Source: CAWAYR01 sp050250955
Lineage (GTDB): Bacteria > Acidobacteriota > Vicinamibacteria > Vicinamibacterales > UBA2999
DNA: 64,000 nucleotides
NCBI GenBank assembly: GCA_050250955.1
Contig: JBFWNR010000010.1
Coordinates: 124,001-188,000, forward strand
Direction: 5' to 3'
The notes under the pieces: generated by a model
What the model was told of the DNA's origin: nothing
Database searches by the model: none
The model's input: the letters and a program-made list of their open reading frames with translations, nothing else
Translations under genes and position numbers: made by a program
In this document: one piece after another, positions 42,032 to 50,995 of the stretch
Layout of the letters: every line of letters starts with the position of its first letter
Position numbering within the stretch: position 1 is the stretch's first letter

Positions 42032-43134
42032 TGAGCGTGAAGGTTCGGCCGTATCGGCGTGGCGGCTGGGAGGTCGACATCCAGTGGTTCGCGCCGGATG
42101 GTCGCCGCCGGCGCGAACGACGGCGCGTGGCGGTGACTGCCCGTAGCGCTGCAGTGCGCTGGGGCGAAGCTCGGGAACGGGAACTGCTCGTGAAGGGCCC
42201 GAGCGTCATTCCGAAGGAGGTGCCCAGGTTTCAAGAGTTCGTGCCGCGGTTCCTCGACGGACACGCGCGCGCGAACCGACAGAAGCCGGGTGGGATTGCG
42301 CAGAAGGAAACCGTGCTGCGGGTGCACCTGGTGCCCCAGTTCGGGACGAAGCGGTTGAGCGCGATTGGCAACGAAGACGTGCAGCGGCTGAAGCATCACT
42401 TGCGCACCAAGGCGCCACGCACGGTGAACAACGTGCTCACGGTGCTGAGCATGATGCTGAAGAAGGCCGTCGAGTGGGACGTGATCGATCGCCTGCCGTG
42501 CACCGTCCGGCTGCTCAAGGTGCCGCACGACACCGCGGACTTCTATGACTTCACGGAGTTCGACGAGTTGGTTCGGGTGGCAGCGGTGGTCAGCGCCCAG
42601 GCGGCAGTCGTGGTGTTGCTTGGTGGCGAGGCCGGGCTGAGGGCGGGGGAGATGCGGGCACTGGAGTGGCCCGACATCAGCTTCGTGAAGCAGCAGGTGC
42701 GCGTGGCGCGGAACGACTGGCGGGGCCACGTCACGACCACGAAGGGCGACCGGGAGCGGCACGTGCCGCTCACCGCACGGTTGCTGGCCGCCCTGCAGGT
42801 GCATCGGCACTTGCGAGGCGATCGGGTGCTCACGCAGGCGGACGGTTCGCCGCTGGCCGAGCACATGCTCACGGACCTTCTGCGACGGGTAGCGCGACGG
42901 GCGAATCTGAGGTACTGCGGGGTGCACGTGCTCCGGCACACGTTCTGCTCGCATCTTGCGATGCGCGGTGCGCCGATGCGGGCCATTCAAGAGCTCGCAG
43001 GACACCGCGACCTCTCGACGACGCAGCGCTACATGCATCTCAGTCCGAGCGCGTTGACCGACGCGATTCGGCTGCTCGAACGTCCCGCGCCCACCTCCGG
43101 GCGTGGAGACATTCTGGAGACGGCGCAGGCCTGA
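42031..43134 (+). CDS. int: Tyrosine-family site-specific integrase
   Basis: 367 residues from ATG 42031 (GGAGG 6 bases upstream). Arm-binding and SAM-like core-binding domains span about 1-165. Catalytic residues: Arg204 in EAGLRAGEMRALEW, Lys in TTTKGDRERHVPL, His299 and Arg302 in GVHVLRHTFCSHL, His325 in LAGHRDLS and nucleophile Tyr334 in TTQRYMHLSP. All are intact, so it may be active. It reads straight toward tRNA-Lys, ending 30 bases before the 24-nt core; the tRNA gene is the presumed attB. Confidence 0.92.
   Translation: MSVKVRPYRRGGWEVDIQWFAPDGRRRRERRRVAVTARSAAVRWGEARERELLVKGPSVIPKEVPRFQEFVPRFLDGHARANRQKPGGIAQKETVLRVHLVPQFGTKRLSAIGNEDVQRLKHHLRTKAPRTVNNVLTVLSMMLKKAVEWDVIDRLPCTVRLLKVPHDTADFYDFTEFDELVRVAAVVSAQAAVVVLLGGEAGLRAGEMRALEWPDISFVKQQVRVARNDWRGHVTTTKGDRERHVPLTARLLAALQVHRHLRGDRVLTQADGSPLAEHMLTDLLRRVARRANLRYCGVHVLRHTFCSHLAMRGAPMRAIQELAGHRDLSTTQRYMHLSPSALTDAIRLLERPAPTSGRGDILETAQA
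43104..43123 (+). promoter_or_regulatory. Candidate integrase arm site in int 3' end
   Basis: TGGAGACATTCTGGAGACGG, containing GGAGAC twice at 11-base spacing (one helical turn). The same 20 bases end both R1 repeats. Here it is 40 bases from the tRNA core; in R1 it is 134 bases away on the other side. The pattern suits arm-type binding sites flanking an att core. Confidence 0.4.
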
Positions 43135-43163
43135 TCGCTAAGTTGTTGCAGCAGTGGGGGATA

Positions 43164-43187
43164 GTGGTGAGCCCGGAAGGAATCGAA
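43164..43187 (+). repeat. Attachment core copy 3 (putative attR)
   Basis: These 24 bases are identical to 3025-3048 and 8012-8035. 23 of them are the 3' end of the tRNA-Lys gene including the encoded CCA and T-arm, the usual crossover position for tyrosine integrases. Confidence 0.7.
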
Positions 43188-43240
43188 CCTTCAACCAACA
43201 GATTAAGAGTCTGCTGCTCTGCCAGTTGAGCTACGGGCCC
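43165..43240 (-). tRNA. tRNA-Lys (anticodon CTT)
   Basis: Reading the minus strand, acceptor GGGCCCG pairs with CGGGCTC (one G-U), followed by ACCA encoded in the genome. The D-arm AGCTCAACTGGCAGAGC, anticodon stem GCAGA/TCTGT with loop CTCTTAA (anticodon CTT) and T-arm GGTTCGATTCC are all regular, total 76 nt. It is the probable integration target of the adjacent element, whose insertion leaves the tRNA intact. Confidence 0.93.
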
Positions 43241-43416
43241 AGAGGCGTCGGGCGGTGCGGGGCACCGCGGCGCTCGCTGGTCGCGCACGGCTGACGCCGC
43301 CGCGCGACTGGCAAACCCAGACTATAGCATCGGCCGTTTCCGCACTGCAACGCAGTCGTGCGACGCCGCCGAACGCGGACCCACGGCCGCCCGCGTATAC
43401 TCGCGCCCGCGTCGCC

Positions 43417-44022
43417 ATGGCCCGCACCGTCAGCGTCCCGATCGATGGCGAACGTCCGCCGGCGTTTCCCGCCAGCTGCTGTGGATGCGGCGCGCCACCC
43501 ACCACCACCACCACGCTGGCGCTGTCGCGGCTGGTGGCCCGCCCGGGTGGACGCCAGGAACCGGTGCAGGTGGCCTGGGCCGTACCGCACTGCGCGGCGT
43601 GCGCCCGGGCCACGCGCGCGGTGTTCCTGGCGCAGTTCGTGCCGTTCCTCCTCGGCTTCGTCACCGCCGGCGGCGCAGCGCTCGTGGCCGTGTGGTTCGG
43701 CGCCAGCGAGGCCGGGCTGGATTCGGTCGGGGCCACCAATCCACGCACGCCCAACTCGTGGGTGCTGGCCGGCGCCGCCGGGTTGACCGGAGGCCTCGTC
43801 GGCGGTCTGGTCGCCGAGCTCGTCGCGCGCGTCGTCCTGCTGCCGTTCTACGGCGCCGCGCTGTGGCGGGCGCCGCTGCTCCTGCCGTCGATCGTCACCG
43901 ACGCCGACCACGTGGCCGGCGTCACCGCGCGTCCCGACGCCGCGATGACCACCGCCACGCTCCGCTTCGACCGCGACGACATCGCCGCCGCATTCGCCGC
44001 GGCCAACGCGGGCAGCCGCTGA
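43417..44022 (+). CDS. Small membrane protein with N-terminal Cys cluster
   Basis: 201 residues from ATG 43417; a TATACT hexamer at 43396 could be its -10 box. An N-terminal Cys-rich head, SCCGCGAPP and later HCAACARA, could bind zinc. Two hydrophobic segments (about 69-92 and 110-135) with glycine runs follow, then a short soluble tail. I do not recognise the family; the organisation is like unnamed acidobacterial membrane proteins. First gene on the tRNA side of the presumed island. Confidence 0.6.
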   Translation: MARTVSVPIDGERPPAFPASCCGCGAPPTTTTTLALSRLVARPGGRQEPVQVAWAVPHCAACARATRAVFLAQFVPFLLGFVTAGGAALVAVWFGASEAGLDSVGATNPRTPNSWVLAGAAGLTGGLVGGLVAELVARVVLLPFYGAALWRAPLLLPSIVTDADHVAGVTARPDAAMTTATLRFDRDDIAAAFAAANAGSR

Positions 44023-44053
44023 GGCGCGCGCGGCGCACGGCCGACGTCCCGGG

Positions 44054-45790
44054 TCAGGGCACGGTCACCGCCTGCAGCGGCGTGGCCAGGCCGTTGCCGC
44101 AGTAGTTCGAGGCGTTCACGCTCAGCAGGTAGGTGCCCGGCGGCACCGGCGTGCTGAAGCTCTTGCCCGGCAGCGGAATCGTGCCGATGAAGGCGCCGTT
44201 GCCGAAGAAGGCGTTGATGGCGTAGCCGGTCGGCGCCGGACCGAGATCCGGGGCGTCCCACCACAGGTGCACGACGTTGCCGCTGCGCGACGCGGTGAAA
44301 TTGGCCGGCGGCTGCAGCACGCCGCCGCACGCGCCGGGGAAGGTCAGCGTCACGGGGTTCGAGGGCGCGCTGCTGCCGGCGGCGTTCACCGCCCGCACGG
44401 TGAAGGTATAGGTGCCGTTGGGCACGCCGTTGAAGGTGAAGGCATCGGTGGCGCCCAGGGGCAGCGCGGCGTTCAGGGTGCCGGTCACGTCGAGCACCAG
44501 CGTGGTCGGGGCGCCGCCGGTGAAGGTGTTGCGCCAGGCCAGGGCCAGTCGCGAGGTGGCCTCGACGCCGACCAGGTCGGCTGGGGCCGACGGCGCCACC
44601 GGGACGCCGACGTGGAACAGGATCTCGTTGGAGGGCGGGCTCGCGCCGGTGGCCGACACCGTCTGCACGCGGGCGTAGAACGACCCGGGGGGCGCGCCGA
44701 TGGTCAGCGTCGGCGAAGTGCCGACGGGGATCGTCGCCAGCACGCCGCCCGGCGTCGTCCCGCCGCTGAAGAGGAACCCGGTCGGGGCCGGGCCGACCAG
44801 CGGCGCGTTCCAGCGGAACGTGACCACGTTGCCGGCCATGGCCGACACGGAGAGGCCGGTCGGCGGCTGGGTGGTGGTCACGCCGTCGTCGTCGAGGATG
44901 GTTCCGACGGCGGTGCCGTCGCCGATGACCGCGTTGAATCCCCCCAGCAGGTTGGCGGTGACGGTCTCGTCACCCTCGACGACGCCGTCGGTCTTGATCG
45001 GCACCTGGATGGTGCGCGCCGGGGTTCCGGGCGGAAAGGTCAGCAGCCCGGCCGTCGGCACGTAGTCGCCGCCGTTGCCGGTGGTCGTGATGACGAGCGA
45101 CACGCCGCCGAGCGTGCCGCCGTCGGGGTTCTGGTCGTCGTTGACGAAGATCTGCCAGGTGCCGTTCGGATCGGTGCCGACGAAGGTCGCCAGCGCCGAT
45201 CCGTACGGCCCGATCGGCGCTGGTCCCGGCATCACGTCGCCCGGGCTGTTGTCGTCGGGCGCGAACGTGCCGCTCGCCAGCGTCGCGCCCGGCGTCGGCG
45301 CGCCGTCCATGAAGGTCAGCGTCAGGTTGGCCACGTCCACGCTGGTGCCGATGTCCGACATGAACATCGCCCGCTGTCCCTGCGGGCCGACCAGCAGCAT
45401 GTCGAGGTCGGCGGGGAAAGTGTGGGTGAACTGATCGAGGCGCACGGCGAGGTGCTGGATGGTGCCGGTCAGGCCGGAGACGTCGATCGTGGCCGGGTAG
45501 GGCGTGGCGGCGCCGAAGGCCGGCAGCGTCAGGCCGCCCGCGGTCGAGAACGTGGCGGCAGCCGCGGTCGCCGAGCCGTCGGCGGTCACGACGTGGACCC
45601 GCGACTCGACGAGATTGGGGCTGCGAAGCACGACGCGAAACGTCGCCATCGCCGTGCCGCCGGTGCCTTCCGCGACCGTCACGTCCTCGATGACGAAGGT
45701 CGGTGACGCCTGGCGGCTCTCGCCCCCGGCGGTCAGCGTCGCCAGCGTTGCCGCCGTCACCATCAGCCGCCGCCACGTCGCGTGCCGCAT
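44054..45790 (-). CDS. Secreted protein: Calx-beta interrupted by P-like domain, then three FN3-like domains
   Basis: 578 residues from ATG 45790; signal peptide 1-26. Residues ~30-70 start a Calx-beta strand set (VAEGTGGTAMATFRVVL, VHVVTADGSATA). The expected next strand (GGDYVPTAGLLTFPPGTPARTI) comes only ~165 residues later. Between them lies a proprotein-convertase P-like jelly roll (GTIQHLAVRLDQFTHTFPADLDMLLVGP; NGTWQIFVNDDQNPDGGTLG). After the second Calx part (EGDETVTANLL, GTILDDD) three FN3-like modules follow with GSFYARVQTVSATGASPPSNE-type ends. Likely a surface adhesion or calcium-binding protein. Confidence 0.75.
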   Translation of the reverse strand: MRHATWRRLMVTAATLATLTAGGESRQASPTFVIEDVTVAEGTGGTAMATFRVVLRSPNLVESRVHVVTADGSATAAAATFSTAGGLTLPAFGAATPYPATIDVSGLTGTIQHLAVRLDQFTHTFPADLDMLLVGPQGQRAMFMSDIGTSVDVANLTLTFMDGAPTPGATLASGTFAPDDNSPGDVMPGPAPIGPYGSALATFVGTDPNGTWQIFVNDDQNPDGGTLGGVSLVITTTGNGGDYVPTAGLLTFPPGTPARTIQVPIKTDGVVEGDETVTANLLGGFNAVIGDGTAVGTILDDDGVTTTQPPTGLSVSAMAGNVVTFRWNAPLVGPAPTGFLFSGGTTPGGVLATIPVGTSPTLTIGAPPGSFYARVQTVSATGASPPSNEILFHVGVPVAPSAPADLVGVEATSRLALAWRNTFTGGAPTTLVLDVTGTLNAALPLGATDAFTFNGVPNGTYTFTVRAVNAAGSSAPSNPVTLTFPGACGGVLQPPANFTASRSGNVVHLWWDAPDLGPAPTGYAINAFFGNGAFIGTIPLPGKSFSTPVPPGTYLLSVNASNYCGNGLATPLQAVTVP

Positions 45791-46089
45791 CGGGACCTCC
45801 AGGCTGGTGCCGTCGTGTCCCGCGATCCGACTGCGGGACGTCGACGGTGTCAAGGGCAAACGCGCGTGTCACGTCTGCGACTCGACGATGGCCTCGCGCG
45901 TTCGTGCGCCTCGACGGCAGCCCGTGCGTCGGGCACTCCCTACCCTGGGCAGCCTCGTGCCCACTCACGCGCATCGGGCGCCCCGCCGGATGTCGCCTTG
46001 CCGGCGATCCGCCGTGTTCGCGGCTGGCGCCGGTCTTGCGTTACTCCCCGCGGGCGGTTGCTGAGGTCGCCCGGAGGGGAGCACACGTC

Positions 46090-46299
46090 ATGCTGCACAA
46101 GGACGAAGTGGCCGGGAAGGCCGAACAGCTCAAGGGCAAGATGAAGGAGAAGCTCGGCGAGTTCACCCAGGACCCGCACCTGGTCGAGGAAGGTCGCGAC
46201 GACCAGGTCGAAGGTGCCGTCAAGGAAGACGTCGGCACCGCCAAGCGGAAAGTGGCCGACGCCGCCGAGAGGGTGGCCGACGCCGTGCGGCGCAACTGA
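46090..46299 (+). CDS. CsbD-family stress protein
   Basis: 69 residues from ATG 46090, with GGAGGGGAG 10 bases upstream. Opens MLHKDEVAGKAEQLKGKMKE, the CsbD signature, and is highly charged with many Lys and Glu and no hydrophobic core. CsbD-like proteins are induced by general stress in many bacteria but have no defined activity. Convergent with the thermonuclease gene, with a terminator between. Confidence 0.88.
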   Translation: MLHKDEVAGKAEQLKGKMKEKLGEFTQDPHLVEEGRDDQVEGAVKEDVGTAKRKVADAAERVADAVRRN

Positions 46300-46308
46300 G
46301 CCCGGCGG

Positions 46309-46340
46309 GCCGGGTCCGCGGAGCCCCCCGTGGACCCGGC
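46309..46340. terminator. Bidirectional hairpin between csbD-like and thermonuclease genes
   Basis: Perfect 9-bp arms GCCGGGTCC (46309-46317) and GGACCCGGC (46332-46340), 14-base loop, located between two stop codons of convergent genes. Confidence 0.6.
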
Positions 46341-46341
46341 G

Positions 46342-46812
46342 TCAGCCGCGCGGGCGGCGCGCCGCCCACATGCCGCGCCGGGCCGCCTTGGCCTCGCGCT
46401 CGGCGGCGAAGAACGCCGCCTTGTGGCGGTACTCGAAGCGGCGGTAGGTCTCGGCGTAGCCGGCGCGGATGATCTCCAGATTGGCCAGCCGGCCGTCGGC
46501 CAGATACACGTAGGCGAGGGTGCGGTTGTACTGGTCCTTCCGCGGACCGTCGTACTCCAGCCGGACGTCCTGGCCCTCGAGCAGGCCCTTCATGAACCGC
46601 GTCGCGGCGTCGCCGAACGGCTCCGAGTCGCGGTAGCCGCCGGTCTTCTCCGGCGCGTCCACCCCGATCAGCCGGACCACGCCGACCCCTGACACCGTGA
46701 TGGTGTCGCCGTCGATCACCTGACGGACGCGCTGGGCCTCGACCGGCGCGGCCCCGCACGCGGCGACCAGCGCGGCCAGGGCCAGGACGCGCGTCGCCCG
46801 CAGCCACCGCAT
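46342..46812 (-). CDS. Thermonuclease-like (SNase) lipoprotein
   Basis: 156 residues. Signal with lipobox ALVAAC (Cys19). SNase-fold motifs: VIDGDTITV, VVRLIGVDAPE with the metal Asp, and YNRTLAYVYLADG with the catalytic Arg, then an Arg/Lys-rich end. These enzymes degrade extracellular nucleic acids with calcium. The gene is alone on its strand. Confidence 0.88.
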   Translation of the reverse strand: MRWLRATRVLALAALVAACGAAPVEAQRVRQVIDGDTITVSGVGVVRLIGVDAPEKTGGYRDSEPFGDAATRFMKGLLEGQDVRLEYDGPRKDQYNRTLAYVYLADGRLANLEIIRAGYAETYRRFEYRHKAAFFAAEREAKAARRGMWAARRPRG

Positions 46813-46914
46813 GCCGGCACTATAAAGCGATCGTCGTCCGCACGGACCTTCAGCGCCGCGCGCGGCGGGTCTGAAGACCGGCCCTACAGGGCCGCGCCGA
46901 CGCCGCGAGACGGG

Positions 46915-47685
46915 TCAGGCTCCGGTGCCGCCACCCTTGCCGGGCGACGGCGACAGCAGGGTCAGCAGGTCCACCGGCAGCGGGAACACGATCGTCGAGT
47001 TCTGCTCGCTGGCGATCTCGCCCAGCGTCTGCAGGTAGCGCAGCGTCATCGCGCCCTGCACGCCGTTGATCACCGCCGCCGCCTGCGAGAGCTTCTCCGA
47101 AGCGATCAGCTCGCCCTCGGCGTGGATGATCTTGGCGCGCTTCTCGCGCTCGGCTTCGGCCTGGCGGGCCATCGCCCGGCGCATGTCCTCGGGCAGATCG
47201 ACGTGCTTGACCTCCACCGCCGACACCTTGATGCCCCACGGATCGGTCTGGCTGTCGAGGATGCGCTGCAGCTCCTGGTTGAGCCGCTCGCGCGAGGCCA
47301 GCAGGTCGTCGAGCTCGGCCTGGCCGAGCACGCTGCGCAGCGTCGTCTGGGCCAGCTGCGAGGTGGCGTAGGTGAAGTTCTCCACCTCGACGATGGCCTT
47401 GCGGGGGTCGACGACGCGGTAGTAGACCACGGCGTTGACCTTCACCGAGACGTTGTCGCGGGTGATGATGTCCTGCGGCGGCACGTCGTGGACGGCGGTG
47501 CGCAGGCTCACCCGCACGATGCTGTCGATCGGCCGGAACACCAGCACGATGCCCGGGCCCTTCGGCTCGGGCAGCAGCTTGCCCAGGCGGAACACCACGC
47601 CGCGCTCGTACTCGTTGAGGACGTAGACCGACGACACCACGTAGAGCACGACGAGCAGCACGACCAGCAGCGGCGATGCGATCAC
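46915..47685 (-). CDS. SPFH/Band-7 protein (slipin/stomatin-like)
   Basis: 256 residues from GTG 47685, with GGAGG about 7 bases upstream and a GTGA overlap with the NfeD stop. N-terminal membrane hairpin (1-25), then the Band 7 domain: VLNEYERGVVFRLGKLL, then DVPPQDIITRDNVSVKVNAV, VGVDLPEDMRR-like coiled coil rich in Ala, Glu and Lys, and a C-terminal segment. Slipins pair with NfeD proteins to form membrane microdomains and regulate proteolysis. Confidence 0.9.
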   Translation of the reverse strand: MIASPLLVVLLVVLYVVSSVYVLNEYERGVVFRLGKLLPEPKGPGIVLVFRPIDSIVRVSLRTAVHDVPPQDIITRDNVSVKVNAVVYYRVVDPRKAIVEVENFTYATSQLAQTTLRSVLGQAELDDLLASRERLNQELQRILDSQTDPWGIKVSAVEVKHVDLPEDMRRAMARQAEAEREKRAKIIHAEGELIASEKLSQAAAVINGVQGAMTLRYLQTLGEIASEQNSTIVFPLPVDLLTLLSPSPGKGGGTGA

Positions 47686-49064
47686 GGGGCACCTCCAGGG
47701 GATGGGTCCGTCGCCTGCGGCTGGACCCGCAACGTCAGGCCGTCGACACCGATGACCTGCACCACCGTCCCGGTGGCGATGGGGACGGCGCTGACGGCCC
47801 GCCACAGCTCGCCGTGGATGGCGATCTGGCCGGGCTCGGCGCCGATCGCCGAGACGGCAGTGCCGAGCTGGCCGACCATCGTCGCCACGCCGGTCGCGGC
47901 CGGCCGGCGCTGTGCCCGGATGGCCAGACGGCCCAGGCCGAGCATCACCGCTGCCGCCGCGACGACCACGGCGCCGATGACGGTGTAAGGCACGGCCACG
48001 CCGGGCACCTCGCGGGTGACCATCAGCGAGCCGATGAGCAGGGCCACGATGCCGCCCACGCCGAGAACGCCGAAGCTCGGCACCATCAGCTCGGCGCCCA
48101 GCAGGGCCAGGCCCAGCGCCAGCAGCAGCAGGCCGGCCACGTTCACCGGCACCACCTGGAAGGCGAAGAAGGCGAGCAGCAGGCTGACGCCGCCGGCCAC
48201 CCCGGGGAAGACGAAGCCCGGGTTCCACAGCTCGACGACCAGGCCGAGCATGCCGAGGGTGAAGAGCAGGTAGGCGACCTGCGGGTGCGCCAGGGCGCCG
48301 AGCACCGACTGCCGCCAGGTGGGGGAGAGGTGTTCGACGCGCGCCCCGGCGGTGACCAGGGTCGTCGTCCGGCCGTCGAAGCGGCGGACGGTCCGGCCGT
48401 CGAGGCGCTCCAGGAGCTGCGTCACGTCGGTGGCGGTGAGGTCGATGAGCGGCGGCTCGGCGGTGAGCGCCTCGCGGTCGGTGAAGGCCCGGCTCTCGGT
48501 CACCGCCTCGGCCGCCAGCGTCGTGTTGCGGCCGCGGGCCTCGGCCAGGCTGCGCGCGTAGGCGGCGGCGTCGGCGGTGGCCTTCTCGGAGGTCGGGTCG
48601 TCGGCGGCGGCAGGCGCCTGACCGCTGGCCGAGACCGGGTGCGCGGCGCCGATGTGGGTGCCCGGGGCCATGGCCGCCACGTCGGCGGCCAACGTGATGA
48701 GAAATCCGGCCGAGGCGGCCCGGGCGCCGCCGGGCGCCACGAACACGACCACGGGGGTCCGCGCCGCGATCATCCGGCTGACGATCGTGCGTGTGGCGTC
48801 GAGCAGCCCGCCGGGCGTGCGCAGCACCAGGATCAGCACCGCGGCGTTGGCGCGGTCGGCGCCGGCCACGGCGTCGTCGACGAACTCGGCGGCGATCGGG
48901 TGGATGATCCCGTCGTACTCGGCGACCAGCGCCAGCGGCGGATCCTCGGCGCCGAGGGCCGAGCGTCCGGCGGCGCCGGCCACCCACACCCCCAGCGCGA
49001 CGCCCAGCAGGGCCAGGGGCCACGCGCGTGCGGCAGCCCGCCGACGATCGCGCCGTTCCACCAC
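47682..49064 (-). CDS. nfeD: NfeD-family membrane serine protease (NfeD1b, ClpP class)
   Basis: 460 residues from GTG 49064; start uncertain because no strong ribosome site is seen. After a signal segment, residues 45-230 are a ClpP-like protease domain with LVLRTPGGLLDATR, the nucleophile Ser in RAASAGFLITLAAD and a candidate Lys in TSEKATADAA. Four membrane segments (255-380) and a C-terminal OB-fold NfeD domain (GQLGTAVSAIGAEPGQIAIHG) follow. Such proteases cut the C-terminus of slipin partners; the partner gene overlaps here. Confidence 0.88.
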   Translation of the reverse strand: MVERRDRRRAAARAWPLALLGVALGVWVAGAAGRSALGAEDPPLALVAEYDGIIHPIAAEFVDDAVAGADRANAAVLILVLRTPGGLLDATRTIVSRMIAARTPVVVFVAPGGARAASAGFLITLAADVAAMAPGTHIGAAHPVSASGQAPAAADDPTSEKATADAAAYARSLAEARGRNTTLAAEAVTESRAFTDREALTAEPPLIDLTATDVTQLLERLDGRTVRRFDGRTTTLVTAGARVEHLSPTWRQSVLGALAHPQVAYLLFTLGMLGLVVELWNPGFVFPGVAGGVSLLLAFFAFQVVPVNVAGLLLLALGLALLGAELMVPSFGVLGVGGIVALLIGSLMVTREVPGVAVPYTVIGAVVVAAAAVMLGLGRLAIRAQRRPAATGVATMVGQLGTAVSAIGAEPGQIAIHGELWRAVSAVPIATGTVVQVIGVDGLTLRVQPQATDPSPGGAP

Positions 49065-49211
49065 GTCCAGGGCGATGGTAGTCGTGCTGAGCGTGCGGGT
49101 CGAGCCCAGCCGTGGCCACCCCTGCCGCCGGCCTCGCCGCCGCCGGCGACTCGGCAGTATCCTGAGGGGCCGTGGATCGCGGGATGGCCGCGCCGGCACA
49201 GGGAGCGTGCG

Positions 49212-50552
49212 ATGAGTCAGGCAGTGGCGACGCCGGGCATGACCGGCGAACAGATGGTGGCGCTGTGCCGCCAGCACACGCTGTATGAGTGGTCGGCCCA
49301 GGGGGCGGTCGATCCGATTCCGGTCGCCCGTGCCCAGGGCATCCACTTCTGGACCCCCGAAGGCAAACGCTACATCGACTTCAACAGCCAGCTGATGTGC
49401 GTCAACGCCGGCCACGGGCACCCGGCGATCATCAAGGCCATCCAGGACCAGGCGGCCGCCCTGGCCTACACCAACCCGTTCATGGCCAGCGAAGCGCGGG
49501 CCCGCCTCGGGGCCAAGCTGGCCGAGATCACGCCCGGCGACATGGACGTGTTCTTCTTCACCAACGGCGGCGCCGAGGGCAACGAGAACGCCATCCGCAT
49601 CGCCCGCGCCGTGACCGGCCGGCACAAGATCCTGGCCCGCTACCGGTCCTACCACGGCGGCACGGCCGGCGCGCTCACGCTCACCGGGGATCCGCGGCGC
49701 TGGGCCGCCGAACCCGGCATTCCCGGTGTCGTGCACGTGCTCGACCCCTACCACGGGATGGCGCGCGGCTGGGACACGGCCGAGGCGTCGCTGCGTTACC
49801 TCGAAGAGGTGATCGAACTCGAGGGCCCCAGGACCATCGCCGCCTTCATCCTCGAGACGATCAGCGGCACCAACGGCATCCTGGTGCCGCCCGACGGCTA
49901 TCTGCAGGGCGTGCGGGCGCTGTGCGACAAGCACGGCATCCTGCTCATCTGCGACGAGGTGATGGCCGGGTTCGGCCGCACCGGCACCTGGTTCGGCGTC
50001 GACCACTGGAACGTCGTGCCCGACCTGATGACCATGGCCAAGGGGCTGACCAGCGCCTACGTGCCGCTCGGCGCCGTCGGCATGCGGCGGCCGATCGCCG
50101 AGCACTTCCGCGACAAGGCCTACAACGGCGGTCTCACCTACAACAGCCACCCGCTCGGCTGCGCCACGGCCCTGGCCACCCTCAAGGTCTACGAAGACGA
50201 AGGGATGATCGAGAACGCCCGGAGGATGGGCCAGGTGATGGCCGGGTTGCACCGGGACCTGGCCGCGAAGCACCCGTCGGTGGGGGCGGTGCGCAACATC
50301 GGCCTCTTCGGCATCATCGAGATCACCCGCAATCGCACCACGATGGAGCCGATGGCGCCGATGCACGGCTCCTCGCCGGAGATGCAGGCGCTCGGCAAGT
50401 ACTTCCGCCAGGAAGGGCTCTACACGTTCGTCCGCTGGCACACCTTCTTCACCAACCCGCCGTTGTGCGTCACCGAGGCCGAACTCCGCGAGGCCTTCGC
50501 CATCATCGACAAGGCGCTCGACATCACCGATCGCGCCGTGGTGGGGGCGTGA
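49212..50552 (+). CDS. Class III PLP-dependent aminotransferase
   Basis: 446 residues from ATG 49212. PLP motifs: FTNGGAEGNENAIRIAR for cofactor phosphate binding, SYHGG, Asp248 in LLICDEVMAGFGRTG and Schiff-base Lys277 in MTMAKGLTSAYVP. Wording resembles taurine-, beta-alanine- or omega-amino acid:pyruvate transaminases; the exact amine donor cannot be told. Its stop overlaps the next small gene as TGATG. Confidence 0.88.
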   Translation: MSQAVATPGMTGEQMVALCRQHTLYEWSAQGAVDPIPVARAQGIHFWTPEGKRYIDFNSQLMCVNAGHGHPAIIKAIQDQAAALAYTNPFMASEARARLGAKLAEITPGDMDVFFFTNGGAEGNENAIRIARAVTGRHKILARYRSYHGGTAGALTLTGDPRRWAAEPGIPGVVHVLDPYHGMARGWDTAEASLRYLEEVIELEGPRTIAAFILETISGTNGILVPPDGYLQGVRALCDKHGILLICDEVMAGFGRTGTWFGVDHWNVVPDLMTMAKGLTSAYVPLGAVGMRRPIAEHFRDKAYNGGLTYNSHPLGCATALATLKVYEDEGMIENARRMGQVMAGLHRDLAAKHPSVGAVRNIGLFGIIEITRNRTTMEPMAPMHGSSPEMQALGKYFRQEGLYTFVRWHTFFTNPPLCVTEAELREAFAIIDKALDITDRAVVGA

Positions 50553-50992
50553 TGCGCGCAGCGGCGATCGCGGTGACGGCGTGGGCGGTCCTGGCCGGCG
50601 CGGTCGGGCCGGCGGCGGCCCAGGACACGGTGGCGCGGACGCTCGATCAGCCGGAGTGCCCGTTGACGCTCGAGACGCAGGACCTCGTGCACGACGACCG
50701 CGGCAGCACCCTGAAGGTCCGGGTGCTGAACGACGGCGCGGCCGCGGTCACGCGCTACGCCATCAACGCCTGGGTGCTGATGCCCGACGGCACGGTGCGC
50801 GGCGCGCAGAAGTTCGACCAGCGCCAGGCCGTCGCGCCCGATGCCGCCCGCGAGATCACCCTCACCATCCGCACCATCCGCGTCGCCCCGACCGACACGC
50901 TGGTCGTCGCCGTCGTCGAGACCCAGGGCGAGGCCTGGAAGGGCGACGTCAAGGCGCTCGAGGCCGAGGCGCGCGCGCTCGTCACGCGGTAG
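50552..50992 (+). CDS. Small secreted protein of unknown function
   Basis: 146 residues; signal peptide 1-23 (GPAAAQ). The rest looks like an Ig-like beta sandwich (LVHDDRGSTLKVRVLNDGAAAVTRY split by loops, then REITLTIRTIRV and TLVVAVVETQGE). No catalytic motif was recognised. Co-transcribed with the aminotransferase by a one-base overlap. Confidence 0.65.
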   Translation: MRAAAIAVTAWAVLAGAVGPAAAQDTVARTLDQPECPLTLETQDLVHDDRGSTLKVRVLNDGAAAVTRYAINAWVLMPDGTVRGAQKFDQRQAVAPDAAREITLTIRTIRVAPTDTLVVAVVETQGEAWKGDVKALEAEARALVTR

Positions 50993-50995
50993 CGC

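Noticed and set aside
47682..50441. A single 919-codon minus-strand gene including NfeD
   Set aside because: The upstream half is the antisense of the class III aminotransferase. NfeD homology starts only near 49060.
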